A stretch of 64,000 nt of DNA, from assembly GCA_028279555.1 (NCBI GenBank), contig JANQNO010000009.1, forward strand, positions 1 through 64,000, written 5' to 3'. The translations under genes and the position numbers were made by a program. Numbering within the stretch: position 1 is the stretch's first letter; every line of letters starts with the position of its first letter. This DNA is from Sphingorhabdus sp. (GTDB lineage: Bacteria > Pseudomonadota > Alphaproteobacteria > Sphingomonadales > Sphingomonadaceae). Below the pieces are notes generated by a model. The model made no database searches. It had not been told where the DNA came from and worked only from the letters and a program-made list of their open reading frames with translations. Below are positions 35,674 to 44,863 of this stretch, piece by piece.

Positions 35674-35742
35674 TGCGAAGCGCGCTATATATCGGCTAGG
35701 CGGCAGATGAAAAGCATGTTTGCCAACAAGCAGGAATGGACT

Positions 35743-35910
35743 ATGCAACATGGAAATCGGAAGGGCAGCCGCCGAAAATGGGTACTACTGCTCTTGATTT
35801 TGGTGATGATCGCATTGTTTTTCTGGCTGGAATGGATGGGAAGCGAGCAGTCAATGAATATGATCGAGCAACCTGTGACCGTTCCCAATGATGCAGGAAT
35901 TGCAAACTGA
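35743..35910 (+). CDS. Small single-pass membrane protein
   Basis: The 55-residue product has a basic start (MQHGNRKGSRRK), one transmembrane helix (about 13-31, WVLLLLILVMIALFFWLEW) and a short outer tail. AGGA lies 7 bases before the chosen ATG; an in-frame ATG at 35707 is an alternative. It ends 2 bases before the 611-residue exported protein and probably shares its operon. I do not recognise a family. Confidence 0.55.
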   Translation: MQHGNRKGSRRKWVLLLLILVMIALFFWLEWMGSEQSMNMIEQPVTVPNDAGIAN

Positions 35911-35912
35911 AT

Positions 35913-37748
35913 ATGCATAAAAACAAGAAAAGTCTGATGCTTGCGCTCGGCGGCCTCTCAATTCTTGCGTTAGCCCTTCCAGCTATAGGTCAAGAGGCAC
36001 CGGAATCGCTGATCCCGGAAGGGTTTGAAACGCCGCCTGCCAAGACGCCGCCGCCCAAACAGACGCCGCCACCCGCCTCGACGCCCGAAACAACAGCACC
36101 GTCGGCCTCGCCGCCGGCTGCTGGTTCATCACGAGCTTCAGGTGGTTCGCGCTCTTCTGCGGGCGGCTCGTCATCCTCGACAGGCGATGGAGAAGAGGGC
36201 GATGCACTCGAAGATGAGATCCCGATCCGTTATGATGTTCCGCCGGCGGCCCGCCGCTCGATGCGGAAAATCGGTATCATAACTGAAAAGTCGGGCGGTT
36301 TCCCTGCTACCGCCTTTGGCGAGACTGACGGCAAGATCTTGCTCGATATCATCAGCAAGACCAATGGACCGCTTGCTTCTCGTTGGGGAACCATCGTTAC
36401 ACGCCGTCTGCTGGCTAGCCTCACGGATACTCCGGGCGGAATCAAGCCGCAGGATTGGGTGGCTGAACGTACGCGGCTTTTGGTCCGCATGGGGGAGTCG
36501 GTGGCCGCACGTAAACTGATCCAGCAAGTCGATGCGGGCAATTTTAACGCGCGGCTTTATATGGCCGCTATGCCTGTGTTTCTGGCCAATGCTGACCTGG
36601 CAGGCATGTGCCCGCATGCCGACCGCGCATCGATTGTTCTGAAGAATGAACCGACATGGAAAATGGCGCGGCCCATTTGCGCTTCGCTGGCTGCTGAACA
36701 GGCGAACGCAACAGCACTTCTGCGGCAGAACAGGCGGCAGAAAACCATGGTCGGCGTTGATTATCTGCTGACAGAGAAAGCTGTGGGCGCCGGAACCAAT
36801 GGCCGCAGGTCGGTCAAGATCGAGTGGGAAAAAGCGAGTGGTTTCAATGCGTGGCGCCACGGCCTTGCTCATGCAACCGGCGTCGAGCCTCCGCAGCGCT
36901 ATTATGACGAAAGCGGGCGGCATTTGTCGGGGTGGAATGTTCAGCTACCGATGCTGCCGCTCGGCTCCCGTATTCGCGTCTCATATCAAGCGGCGGCGCT
37001 CGGTGTGCTCTCCGATGATGTCATGGCCGACATATTTGCCCAAGCGCGCGATGATGAAGATGTCAGCGAACAGGATCGCGAGCGCGCTGAGCTGTTGTCG
37101 AGCGCTTTTGGTGCTGAATCGCCGGGTGGGCGCGTTGCTGCGATGGAATCGCTCTGGGATAGCGCGTCCGGCGATGTACAGCAGCATGCGGTGCTTGTTT
37201 TGACAGCGCGCGCCGCCGCTGCCGTTCCGGCCAATCCTGATCTTTCCAGCGCCGCAGATCAGCTTATTCGTTCCATGTTTACAGCTGGTTATGACCGCTC
37301 GGCTGCGGCATGGGCAGATATCGTTTCAGAAGGATCGGTCGGCTGGGGAATGCTCGCGGTCGGCGCGCCGGGTATGGACGGGAAGATCAGCTATGGCCAG
37401 CTGGACTCCTTCTATGATGACGATGATAGCAGTGGTTACATAAAGTCAAAGATGCTATTGGCGGGCCTCGCGGGTCTGGATCGTGTCGATGCCGAAGCAG
37501 TGGAAGATTCTGTCGACCGGCTGGAGTTTGACATGCGCAAGGAAAGCGGTTGGACGCGCGCCATTGCGGCTGCCGCCGGCAGAGGCGAAAGCGGGACGGT
37601 TGCGCTCCTGGCTGCAGCTGCCATGCAGGCGGATAGCTGGTCGGAAATTCCGCCCCGCTATCTCTATCATATTGTCCGCGCGCTCAGAGAGACCGGCCGT
37701 GAGGCAGAAGCGAGAATGATCGCGGCAGAAGCCATCAGCTTTTCCTGA
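35913..37748 (+). CDS. Large exported protein of unknown function
   Basis: I do not recognise a known domain in these 611 residues. A signal peptide (residues 1-26, ending PAIGQ) leads into a Pro/Thr/Ser/Gly-rich disordered segment (about 28-95). A mostly helical body of about 500 residues follows, with repeat-like Ala-rich helices. Two Cys (about 233 and 252) could pair. It lies between the aroKB operon and xerD, and its stop is 2 bases before xerD. A periplasmic or outer-membrane-associated scaffold is plausible. Confidence 0.75.
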   Translation: MHKNKKSLMLALGGLSILALALPAIGQEAPESLIPEGFETPPAKTPPPKQTPPPASTPETTAPSASPPAAGSSRASGGSRSSAGGSSSSTGDGEEGDALEDEIPIRYDVPPAARRSMRKIGIITEKSGGFPATAFGETDGKILLDIISKTNGPLASRWGTIVTRRLLASLTDTPGGIKPQDWVAERTRLLVRMGESVAARKLIQQVDAGNFNARLYMAAMPVFLANADLAGMCPHADRASIVLKNEPTWKMARPICASLAAEQANATALLRQNRRQKTMVGVDYLLTEKAVGAGTNGRRSVKIEWEKASGFNAWRHGLAHATGVEPPQRYYDESGRHLSGWNVQLPMLPLGSRIRVSYQAAALGVLSDDVMADIFAQARDDEDVSEQDRERAELLSSAFGAESPGGRVAAMESLWDSASGDVQQHAVLVLTARAAAAVPANPDLSSAADQLIRSMFTAGYDRSAAAWADIVSEGSVGWGMLAVGAPGMDGKISYGQLDSFYDDDDSSGYIKSKMLLAGLAGLDRVDAEAVEDSVDRLEFDMRKESGWTRAIAAAAGRGESGTVALLAAAAMQADSWSEIPPRYLYHIVRALRETGREAEARMIAAEAISFS

Positions 37749-37750
37749 AG

Positions 37751-38653
37751 ATGGCGGGTCAGATTGACAGCCAGAATATCGAGCTTTTTCTTGAAATGAT
37801 GGCGGCGGAACGGGGCGCGGCAGCCAATACCATCGCCGCATACCGGCGCGACCTGAACGACGCTTCTGGGTTGCTCAAGGGCAATCTTACCAATGCGGAC
37901 AAGCCTGCTCTGGAGAAGCTCTCAGGGCATTGGACGGAGCTTGCAAGCAGCAGCGTAGCGCGAAAATCCTCGGCGCTGCGCCGTTTTTTCGGCTTTCTGG
38001 AGGAAGAGGGGTTGCGCGCGGATAACCCAGCGCAGGCATTGCCCAAACCCGCACAAAGCAGGCTGCTTCCCAAGATTCTCGACAAAGCAGAGGTGGAAGC
38101 CCTGTTTGCGGTTATTTCCGCGCGCTGCGATCATGCGAACGCAAAACCTGCAGATTTCAGGCTGCTGGCGATGCTGGAGCTACTTTACGGATCGGGGCTG
38201 AGGGCTTCCGAACTGGTGTCGTTGCCGCGATCGGCCGTGCTCCTGGACAAGCCCTTTATCATCCTCAAAGGGAAGGGCGGCAAGGAGCGCCTCGTGCCGA
38301 TCTCCGATCGGGCGAGGTCGGCCGTCTCCGCATGGCAGGGCCATGTGCCTGAGAAAGAACGGTTTCTTTTCCCCTCGCGCAAGGGTCATATCGGGAGAGT
38401 CCGGCTGTTTCAAATAATCCGCGCGCTCGCCGCCGAAGCGGGAATCGATCCGGTGAAAGTCAGTCCGCATGTCCTGCGCCATGCCTTTGCGACGCATCTT
38501 CTTGGCGGAGGAGCAAATCTGCGAGCATTGCAAGCTATGCTGGGACACTCAGATATCGCGACAACCCAGATTTACACCCATGTTGATCGCAGTCAGCTTG
38601 TTGAGCTGGTCAATCAGCGGCACCCGCTTGCCAAACGCAACTTGGCGCGTTGA
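37751..38653 (+). CDS. xerD: Tyrosine recombinase XerD
   Basis: The second dif-site recombinase, partner of XerC at 12446. The 300 residues have the SAM-like DNA-binding half and a catalytic half with LLYGSGLRASELVSLP, HVLRHAFATHLLGGGANLRALQ-type and MLGHSDIATTQIYTHV motifs (two Arg, two His, Tyr nucleophile). The end LVNQRHPLAK is typical of XerD. It follows the 611-residue gene by 2 bases. Confidence 0.92.
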   Translation: MAGQIDSQNIELFLEMMAAERGAAANTIAAYRRDLNDASGLLKGNLTNADKPALEKLSGHWTELASSSVARKSSALRRFFGFLEEEGLRADNPAQALPKPAQSRLLPKILDKAEVEALFAVISARCDHANAKPADFRLLAMLELLYGSGLRASELVSLPRSAVLLDKPFIILKGKGGKERLVPISDRARSAVSAWQGHVPEKERFLFPSRKGHIGRVRLFQIIRALAAEAGIDPVKVSPHVLRHAFATHLLGGGANLRALQAMLGHSDIATTQIYTHVDRSQLVELVNQRHPLAKRNLAR

Positions 38654-38686
38654 CCGGCGTGCCAACTAAGACTAACGCTGCCGCGC

Positions 38687-39634
38687 ATGACAGTATATCT
38701 GGATTTTGAAAAACCGGTCGCTGCGCTGGAAGCAAAAATATTGGAGCTTCAGGACACTGCCGATAAAGGGTCGGTCAATGTCGATAACGAGACGGCAAAA
38801 CTCCAAACCAAAGCCGACAAATTGCTGCAGGATACCTATTCCCGGCTGACACCCTGGCAAAAGGCACAGGTCGCGCGGCATCCCGAACGGCCGCATTTCC
38901 GGCATTTTGTCGATACCATTTTTGATGACTTTATGCCGCTTGCCGGAGACCGGGCATTTGCCGACGATCAAGCAATTCTGGGCGGGCTCGCCAAGCTAGA
39001 CGATAGGCGAGTGATGTTGATCGGCCACGAAAAGGGCGACGATACGGAGAGCCGCCTTAAACATAATTTCGGTATGGGCAAGCCAGAGGGATACCGTAAA
39101 GCAATCCGGCTCATGGAACTGGCCGATCGCTTCGGCCTGCCGGTGGTGACGCTGGTCGATACATCTGGTGCCTTTCCTGGCGTGCAGGCAGAAGAAAGAG
39201 GCCAAGCAGAGGCAATAGCACGTTCTACTGAGAAATGTTTGTCGCTGGGTGTACCCATCGTTGCCGCGATTGTCGGTGAGGGTGGATCGGGCGGAGCGGT
39301 CGCTTTGGCAGCGGCTGACCGCGTGCTGATGTTCGAGCATGCCGTTTATTCGGTGATCTCGCCTGAAGGCTGCGCCTCTATTCTCTGGCGGACCGGAGAC
39401 AAGGCAGCCGATGCCGCGCAAGCGATGAAGATAACCGCCGCTGATCTTGAAAAGCTGGGGGTCATTGATCGCATCATCGAAGAGCCTGTAGGCGGGGCAC
39501 ATCGCGAACCTCAACTGGCCATGGCGTCGATGGGGCAGGCCATCGCCGATGAAATTGAGGCGCTTTCCGGGATGACCGCAAAACAGATGCAGGGCGCGCG
39601 CCGGCAGAAATTCCTCGATATGGGAAGTTTCTAG
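38687..39634 (+). CDS. accA: Acetyl-CoA carboxylase carboxyltransferase subunit alpha
   Basis: The subunit transfers CO2 from biotin to acetyl-CoA in the first step of fatty acid synthesis. The 315 residues start [15 protein letters not shown]. They include [58 protein letters not shown] and [12 protein letters not shown], as in AccA. Full length. Confidence 0.97.
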   Translation: MTVYLDFEKPVAALEAKILELQDTADKGSVNVDNETAKLQTKADKLLQDTYSRLTPWQKAQVARHPERPHFRHFVDTIFDDFMPLAGDRAFADDQAILGGLAKLDDRRVMLIGHEKGDDTESRLKHNFGMGKPEGYRKAIRLMELADRFGLPVVTLVDTSGAFPGVQAEERGQAEAIARSTEKCLSLGVPIVAAIVGEGGSGGAVALAAADRVLMFEHAVYSVISPEGCASILWRTGDKAADAAQAMKITAADLEKLGVIDRIIEEPVGGAHREPQLAMASMGQAIADEIEALSGMTAKQMQGARRQKFLDMGSF

Positions 39635-39690
39635 CTCGCCGGTCTGACGGCGGAGCAGGACAATTTACACCCCAAGCCGGGATTCTGTGT

Positions 39691-39705
39691 TAGGGTCCTG
39701 ACCCT
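39691..39705. repeat. Remnant of the CTAG/GTCCTGACCCT element family
   Basis: TAGGGTCCTGACCCT joins the two outer ends of the element family with the middle missing. It lies in the accA-M48 gap, 57 bases after the accA stop. Confidence 0.5.
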
Positions 39706-39739
39706 GGGCTTCGGCCCGGAATTGCGAGGGAGTGAACTC

Positions 39740-41296
39740 ATGGCACTGAACGGAAGAATTTGCCTGTTGGGCGCAAGTACGCTGATCCTTGCAGCATGTA
39801 TGGGCAGCGGCGCTGCAGACGGTGGAGCGGCAAGCGCAAGTACACCGGCGACATCGTCCAGTGCTGCTTCCTCTTCAAAGACGCCCAAATATGCCAACGC
39901 AAAGCCGATTTCAGACAAGGAGAAAGCGCAAGGCGCAGAGTTGCATCCGCAAATCCTGGCCGAATTTGGCGGCGAATGGCAAAGCCCCCAGACGCCCTAC
40001 GTCGTGCGCGTTGGCAAGAATATCGCGGGACAGTCCGGTCTCGGCAATGCACAGCAGGATTTCAATGTTTCGCTCCTCAACAGTTCGGTGAACAATGCCT
40101 TCGCCATTCCGGGCGGCTATATCTACATTACGCGTCAGCTTGTGGCCTTGTGCAACAGCGAGGCCGAAATGGCAGGCGTGCTCGGGCATGAAGTCGGGCA
40201 TGTCGCCGCCCGGCACAGCAAGAAAAGGCAACGTCGCTCAACAATCGCAAATATTGGCGCGATCGCAGGGACAATCCTGGGGGCGGCAATCGGCGATAGC
40301 GGCGGGCTGCTTGGCGCATTGGGGCAGGGGCTGCGCGAATATTCGGGCGCGCTCGCGCAAGTCTTTACGCTATCCTATTCTCGCGGTCAGGAAGAGGAAG
40401 CCGATGATCTCGGCATTCAATATCTGAGCACGGCCGGATATGACCCGTCGGCGCTGTCGGATATGCTGGCTTCACTGGCGATGCAAACATCCGTCGATAC
40501 CCGCGCCGCAGGCCGCAAAGAGCAGGCGATTCCGGAATGGGCACGGACACACCCCGAGCCTGCAAAACGCGTTGCCCGGGCAGCGCGCGGTGCGCAAGGC
40601 TATGCCAGCAGCGACCGGCGTGGGCGCGATACCCATCTCGCGAATATCGATGGCATGCTGTATGGTGACGATCCCAAACAGGGCGTGATCGAGGGGAATA
40701 GCTTCAAGCATCCCGATCTGCGCCTCAAATTCTCAGTGCCCAATGGCTATGGTATGTCCAACAGCCCGACGGCCGTGTCGATTAACGGCAATGGTGGAAA
40801 GGCGCTGTTTACGCAGAATCAAGGCGGCTATAATGGCAACAAGACGGCCTATATCGATGCTGCATTCAAGGCGGTTGCCGGCAAGGATGCCAAGGTCAAC
40901 TATGGGCAAATTCGTGAGACGACAGTCAATGGAATCCCGGCATTCTATGCGACAGCAACAGCAAGATCGCGAAATGGCGGCCAAACGGCGGTCACTGTTT
41001 TCGCCTATGAGTTTTCAAAATCGCAGGCGTTTCACTTTGTCACACTGAATGCAGCGAACAGCAATCCTTTTCAGGCCATGTATCAAAGTGTGGCGCGGCT
41101 CAGCCAGTCCGAGGCCAATGCAATCAAGCCGCGGAAATTGCGGATCGTGACCGTGCGCAGCGGCGATACGGTTTCCGCGCTCGCTGGCAGGATGGCCTTC
41201 CAAAATTTGAAAACGGAACGCTTTCTGGCGCTCAACGGCTTGCGGAGTAGCGATACGCTAAGTGCAGACAGCAAGGTGAAGATCGTAACTTATTGA
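39740..41296 (+). CDS. M48-family zinc metalloprotease lipoprotein
   Basis: The 518-residue protein has a lipoprotein signal (LLGASTLILAAC) and the M48 active site HEVGHVAARH (H150, E151, H154). The third zinc ligand lies in SRGQEEEADDLGIQYL. The C-terminal third ends with a LysM-like VTVRSGDTVSALAGRM segment. It resembles BepA/YfgC-type periplasmic proteases that look after outer-membrane assembly. I start at ATG 39740, since the signal begins there. Confidence 0.9.
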   Translation: MALNGRICLLGASTLILAACMGSGAADGGAASASTPATSSSAASSSKTPKYANAKPISDKEKAQGAELHPQILAEFGGEWQSPQTPYVVRVGKNIAGQSGLGNAQQDFNVSLLNSSVNNAFAIPGGYIYITRQLVALCNSEAEMAGVLGHEVGHVAARHSKKRQRRSTIANIGAIAGTILGAAIGDSGGLLGALGQGLREYSGALAQVFTLSYSRGQEEEADDLGIQYLSTAGYDPSALSDMLASLAMQTSVDTRAAGRKEQAIPEWARTHPEPAKRVARAARGAQGYASSDRRGRDTHLANIDGMLYGDDPKQGVIEGNSFKHPDLRLKFSVPNGYGMSNSPTAVSINGNGGKALFTQNQGGYNGNKTAYIDAAFKAVAGKDAKVNYGQIRETTVNGIPAFYATATARSRNGGQTAVTVFAYEFSKSQAFHFVTLNAANSNPFQAMYQSVARLSQSEANAIKPRKLRIVTVRSGDTVSALAGRMAFQNLKTERFLALNGLRSSDTLSADSKVKIVTY

Positions 41297-41344
41297 GAGA
41301 GCACGCATCGAGATCGCTGAGATCCCCGGACTGCCCGCAAAGAG

Positions 41345-41382
41345 AAAGGGCGGCGATTTCAAGTCGCCGCCCTTCCGGTTTT
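41345..41382 (+). terminator. Intrinsic terminator after the M48 protease gene
   Basis: GGGCGGCGA and TCGCCGCCC pair perfectly around TTTCAAG and are followed by TTCCGGTTTT. It lies 50 bases past the protease stop. Reverse-strand A-tracts let it serve the convergent Flp gene too. Confidence 0.8.
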
Positions 41383-41401
41383 GTGTAGCTAAACGCAGCT
41401 A

Positions 41402-41569
41402 TTAGCTGGTCTGCATTTCCGTATCGACCTTGTCGAAGGTGTTCGACAGGGTGTTGCCGAGGCTACCCATTGCAACAATAGCAGCTACAGCGATCAGAGC
41501 GGCGATCAGGCCATATTCAATGGCGGTCGCGCCTTCTTCGTTCTTTTTCAGCTTAGCAAAAAACTTCAT
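41402..41569 (-). CDS. Flp-family type IVb pilin
   Basis: The 55-residue prepilin starts MKFFAKLKKNEEGATAIEYG. The G-A cleavage site precedes the conserved Glu and Tyr, then comes one hydrophobic helix (GLIAALIAVAAIVAMGSLG). It would be cut by a TadV/CpaA peptidase and built into Tad pili. The start at ATG 41569 is preferred to 41587. A second, diverged Flp gene lies 81 bases upstream; no Tad secretion genes are in the window. Confidence 0.9.
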   Translation of the reverse strand: MKFFAKLKKNEEGATAIEYGLIAALIAVAAIVAMGSLGNTLSNTFDKVDTEMQTS

Positions 41570-41601
41570 TGTTAGTCTCCAGTTCAACTTTCAATACACC
41601 C

Positions 41602-41644
41602 ATCCGAAAATTCGGATATAACCTGATAATACGTAAATATTATC
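41602..41644. promoter_or_regulatory. Two perfect palindromes between the Flp pilin genes
   Basis: ATCCGAA-AA-TTCGGAT (41602-41617) and GATAATA-CGTAAA-TATTATC (41625-41644) are exact inverted repeats with 7-base arms. They fill the gap upstream of the first pilin and just after the second. They are too A+T rich to be strong terminators, so operator sites or mRNA hairpins are more likely. Confidence 0.5.
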
Positions 41645-41650
41645 AAACAG

Positions 41651-41830
41651 TTAAAATGTGGAGGCCCCGACCACCTCTGTAGAAACATAGTTCCACAAGT
41701 TACCGGTCGTGTCTGCCACGTTGCTAATCGATGCAACAATTGCGATCGCTATCAATGCGGCAATCAAGCCATATTCCACTGCTGTCGCACCCTGTTCGCA
41801 TCTGAAGATGCGGCGAATTGTTTCCAACAT
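41651..41830 (-). CDS. Second Flp-family pilin
   Basis: The 59-residue product has the prepilin motif RCEQGATAVEYG and one long hydrophobic helix (LIAALIAIAIVASISNVA). It starts at ATG 41830 (MLETIRRIF). The tail (GNLWNYVSTEVVGASTF) differs from the first pilin. It could be a minor subunit of the same pilus. Confidence 0.85.
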   Translation of the reverse strand: MLETIRRIFRCEQGATAVEYGLIAALIAIAIVASISNVADTTGNLWNYVSTEVVGASTF

Positions 41831-41914
41831 ATGTGGCCCCACTTCATTGGTTGGTTGCGAGCGGTTGGTTTTTCCCACAGAGGTGTTAACAAATCCTTTC
41901 CTGAATGTAAGAAA

Positions 41915-42343
41915 ATGGAAAAAATCCCGACAATGCTGCTTGTCGTCGCTGCCGCTCTCATTCGACCGAATGGTCAGATTCTGTTGCAAAAACGCCCTGA
42001 TAACAAAAGGATGGCGGGTCTCTGGGAATTCCCTGGCGGCAAAGTGGAGGCTGGCGAGGATGCGGAGGGCGCTTTGGCGCGCGAGCTTGGAGAAGAATTG
42101 GGAATAGCGGTCGACAAGGCCGACCTGACTCCCCTGACATTTGCCACAACGCATGTGGAAGGGCAGGATATGACGCTGCTCCTGTTTGTCTGTCATCGCT
42201 GGGACGGCGAGGTGAAAGCGCTTGAATCGCCTGCGCTGAAATGGGTGGGAGTGGATCAAATGGCTTTGCTGCCAATGCCGCCAGCCGATGCGCCATTTAT
42301 AGAATCGCTGGCGACATATCTCGACCGCCTACCAAGAGATTGA
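41915..42343 (+). CDS. mutT: MutT-type NUDIX hydrolase
   Basis: It removes 8-oxo-dGTP from the nucleotide pool. The Nudix box begins GGKVEAGEDAEGALARELGE and ends ELGI; LLLQKRPDNKRMAGLWEFPGG precedes it, as in MutT. 142 residues from ATG 41915. The stop TGA lies in TGACCCTAG, which also supplies the TAG of the convergent methyltransferase. Confidence 0.92.
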   Translation: MEKIPTMLLVVAAALIRPNGQILLQKRPDNKRMAGLWEFPGGKVEAGEDAEGALARELGEELGIAVDKADLTPLTFATTHVEGQDMTLLLFVCHRWDGEVKALESPALKWVGVDQMALLPMPPADAPFIESLATYLDRLPRD

Positions 42344-42349
42344 CCCTAG
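42341..42349. repeat. Possible end remnant of the CTAG element family
   Basis: TGACCCTAG equals the last nine bases of the element end. It contains both stop codons of the convergent mutT and methyltransferase genes (TGA forward, TAG reverse). Nine bases could match by chance, so this is weak. Confidence 0.3.
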
Positions 42350-43206
42350 TTATCCCTATTAGACAATATATCGGCCAGCGATACCTTGCCGCTTCCGCGG
42401 CGTGCGGGCTTCGGCTGATCCGCCGATGGTGACCAGCCGGAAATATGGAGCAGGCTGAATATTTCCGTGACCTTGCCGGCGGCATCGTGCCGGGAGTTCC
42501 ATTCTTCGAGCAATCGCGCATAGGCTGATTTGGTAAAATAACGCGGCTGCTGCGCCATCACATTACCGGTACCCATATCCCGAATATCGCTCAGCAATCG
42601 ATCAAGCTCGCTATAGCGCAGTTCGAGCTGATCGATATCGGCGACCGGAAGGGCAAAACCGGTCCGCACGACCAGATCGGACATCGTCTTCAGGTCGATT
42701 TGAGGATGAATGTGAGGAGCAACGCCCTGCTCCTCCGCTTCCATCATTATGGATTTGAGGGTCGAAAGCGTTCCCGCTCCGAACAAGGAAGCCAGGAAAA
42801 GGCCATCGGGGCGCAAACCGCGCCGAATCTGAATCAGCATTCCTGGCAAGTCATTTAAACTGTCGAGAATGCCCACGGCGACTATCAGGTCGCGGCTGGA
42901 ATCCGCCACCAGAGGCTGTTCATCCGAAATCATCATGCTGCCGTCAGCCTTGGCTTCATAAGGAGAAAAGACTGCTTTCTGGATGTTGCAGGTGCGATCG
43001 CACAAAATTTGGGCTTTGAAACGCGCTGCGTGACCAACCAGCAAAACATCATGAAAGTCGCGGGTTACGGCGGCAAGCCGTTCGCCAACATCCTCGGCCA
43101 TTTGCCGCCAAAGAAAATCGTCTCCGTGACCGCGCATCGCTGCGCGCTCCAGCTTGGCCACACGGCGCTTGCTGTCGAAAATCTTCGGCGGCGCTGTTTC
43201 TTCCAT
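42346..43206 (-). CDS. BioC/NDUFAF5-like SAM methyltransferase
   Basis: The 286-residue protein starts APPKIFDSKRRVAKLERA, typical of the bacterial group related to BioC and mitochondrial NDUFAF5. It includes VLLVGHAARF in the SAM-binding loop (the usual GxGxG is degenerate), LIVAVGILDSLNDLPGMLIQIRRGLRPDGLFLASLFG and the ADIDQLELRYSELDRLLSDIRDMG region. Function could be biotin synthesis or complex I Arg hydroxylation/assembly; sequence alone does not decide. It is divergent to comF. Confidence 0.8.
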   Translation of the reverse strand: MEETAPPKIFDSKRRVAKLERAAMRGHGDDFLWRQMAEDVGERLAAVTRDFHDVLLVGHAARFKAQILCDRTCNIQKAVFSPYEAKADGSMMISDEQPLVADSSRDLIVAVGILDSLNDLPGMLIQIRRGLRPDGLFLASLFGAGTLSTLKSIMMEAEEQGVAPHIHPQIDLKTMSDLVVRTGFALPVADIDQLELRYSELDRLLSDIRDMGTGNVMAQQPRYFTKSAYARLLEEWNSRHDAAGKVTEIFSLLHISGWSPSADQPKPARRGSGKVSLADILSNRDN

Positions 43207-43249
43207 CTTGTTACTTGTGCAGACTTGCCGGCTGTCAGACAAGCGCGAG

Positions 43250-43987
43250 ATGTCGAGGCTTTCTTCCTTACTGGATCCAGCGATCAATTTTGTGTTGCCG
43301 CCGCGCTGTGTTTCCTGCGGTTGCATACTCTCCGGCGAGCAGAGCTTTTGTATGGAATGTTGGCGGCAGTTGCACTTTTTGGGGCCGCCGGCTTGCTCGT
43401 CTTGCGGCATCCCGCTGCCCTTTGAAAGCGATATCGAACAGGAATGCGCGGCCTGCCTTGCCAAACCGCCGATACATGACGGTATCGTCGCTGTTACAGC
43501 CTATAGCGACTTTTCGCGACAGGTGATCCTGAAGCTCAAGCATGGGGGCAAAATCGGGCTCGCAAAAATGATCGCCGATCATCTTGCGCGACAATTGCCC
43601 GAGGATCGAGCAGACATGTTGATTGCGCCGGTGCCGCTGCACTGGACGCGGCTTTGGGCGCGCAGCTTCAACCAGGCGGCGTTGATTGCGGGCCATCTTG
43701 CGAGCAATTCGGGAATTCGGATCGAGCCTGGCCTGTTACAGCGCATAAAACGAACCGAGTTGCTGCGCGGCAAGAGCGAGAAAGAGCGCCGCAAGGAAGT
43801 GCGAAGCGCATTTGCGCTGCCGCCGGGGAAAGCGCAATTGGTAAAAGAGCGCGATATCCTGCTCGTCGATGACGTATATACGACCGGCGCGACCACCGAC
43901 GCTTGCGTTCGGGAACTCAAAAAAGCGGGAGCAAAGACGGTCCGAATCTATTGCTGGGCCAGGGTGCTCCGGGAAGAAAATATCTGA
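43250..43987 (+). CDS. ComF family phosphoribosyltransferase-like protein
   Basis: The 245 residues begin with a double zinc finger (CVSCGCIL, CMECWRQL, CSSCGIPL, CAACL; about 19-70). A phosphoribosyltransferase domain follows, with ILLVDDVYTTGATTDAC near the end. ComF helps single-stranded DNA uptake in competent bacteria; the bacterial homologue without competence genes may act in DNA metabolism. I start at ATG 43250; the frame is open to 43154 but overlaps the divergent methyltransferase. Confidence 0.9.
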   Translation: MSRLSSLLDPAINFVLPPRCVSCGCILSGEQSFCMECWRQLHFLGPPACSSCGIPLPFESDIEQECAACLAKPPIHDGIVAVTAYSDFSRQVILKLKHGGKIGLAKMIADHLARQLPEDRADMLIAPVPLHWTRLWARSFNQAALIAGHLASNSGIRIEPGLLQRIKRTELLRGKSEKERRKEVRSAFALPPGKAQLVKERDILLVDDVYTTGATTDACVRELKKAGAKTVRIYCWARVLREENI

Positions 43988-44048
43988 TACCCAAACGCAG
44001 AATAAGCCATTGCTTGACTTGTGCCCAGTGTCATCCCATTTCTTGAAC

Positions 44049-44321
44049 ATGGCAGCTACAGTCGAGATTTATACCAAATTTGCCTGTCCCTTCTGCGTGA
44101 CGGCAAAGCGGCTGCTGCAAGAAAAAGGCGCAGAGTTCACCGAAATTGACGTCACCCTGGATGCAGATAAGCGCGGGGAAATGGTTGCGCGGGTTCCCGG
44201 TGCGCGCACCGTGCCGCAGATCATTATCGACGGTGTTGCCGTGGGTGGGAGCGATGATTTGAGGGCGCTTGAAGACGCGGGCAAACTCGATGCGATGCTG
44301 GATGGAAGCGCTGGTCAATGA
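44049..44321 (+). CDS. grxC: Glutaredoxin 3
   Basis: The 90-residue protein has the CPFC active site (C13-C16), the TVPQIIIDG cis-proline motif and GGSDDLRALEDAG for glutathione binding. It reduces disulfides with glutathione. It overlaps the DUF1178 gene by 4 bases and follows comF by 61. Confidence 0.95.
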   Translation: MAATVEIYTKFACPFCVTAKRLLQEKGAEFTEIDVTLDADKRGEMVARVPGARTVPQIIIDGVAVGGSDDLRALEDAGKLDAMLDGSAGQ

Positions 44322-44818
44322 TTGCGTTTGATCTTCAGTGCGACCTCAATCACCAGTTTGAGGGCTGGTTTGGCTCGAATGATGACTTTGAAAAGCAGCT
44401 TGCCCAAGGCCTCGTCGTTTGCCCCATTTGCGGGTCGCAACATGTTCGTAAAAGGCTCTCAGCCCCCAACATCGGCAGAAAAGGCAATCAGTTGGAGAAC
44501 CCGGTGCCGCATGCTGTCAAAACCGGCGTTCCAAACAACAATGATGACACCGCCGTGGTCTCCAACTCTCCGCAAATGCCGGCCCCCATGCGGGAGATGA
44601 TCGGAAAGCTGGCAGAAGCGCAATCAGAGGCACTCGAAAAATCGGAATGGGTGGGCAGGGAATTTGCCGAGGAGGCGCGCGCAATCCATTATGGTGAGAC
44701 AGAGGACCGCGTCATCCATGGCGAAGCGACCCCGCAGGAAGCCGATTCGCTCGCTGAGGAGGGGATCGCTGCAACCCCGCTGCTTTTTCCTTATGTTCCG
44801 CCTCAAGCGAAGAATTGA
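44318..44818 (+). CDS. DUF1178 family protein
   Basis: The 166-residue protein has the family start MIAFDLQCDLNHQFEGWF, then VCPICGSQHVRKRLSAPNI, a zinc-ribbon-like C-x2-C. Its C-terminal half ends in the GEATPQEADSLAEEGI motif. DUF1178 is widespread in alphaproteobacteria next to grxC and mutT-like genes; its role is unknown. Confidence 0.9.
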   Translation: MIAFDLQCDLNHQFEGWFGSNDDFEKQLAQGLVVCPICGSQHVRKRLSAPNIGRKGNQLENPVPHAVKTGVPNNNDDTAVVSNSPQMPAPMREMIGKLAEAQSEALEKSEWVGREFAEEARAIHYGETEDRVIHGEATPQEADSLAEEGIAATPLLFPYVPPQAKN

Positions 44819-44863
44819 CCCCGGGCAGGTGCAAGGCTATTCGCCGCGGCAATCGTTGGAAAG

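Noticed and set aside
44812-44826. Element remnant at the DUF1178 stop (TTGACCCCGGG)
   Set aside because: Only TGACCC matches the element end and CTAG is missing, so this is within chance.
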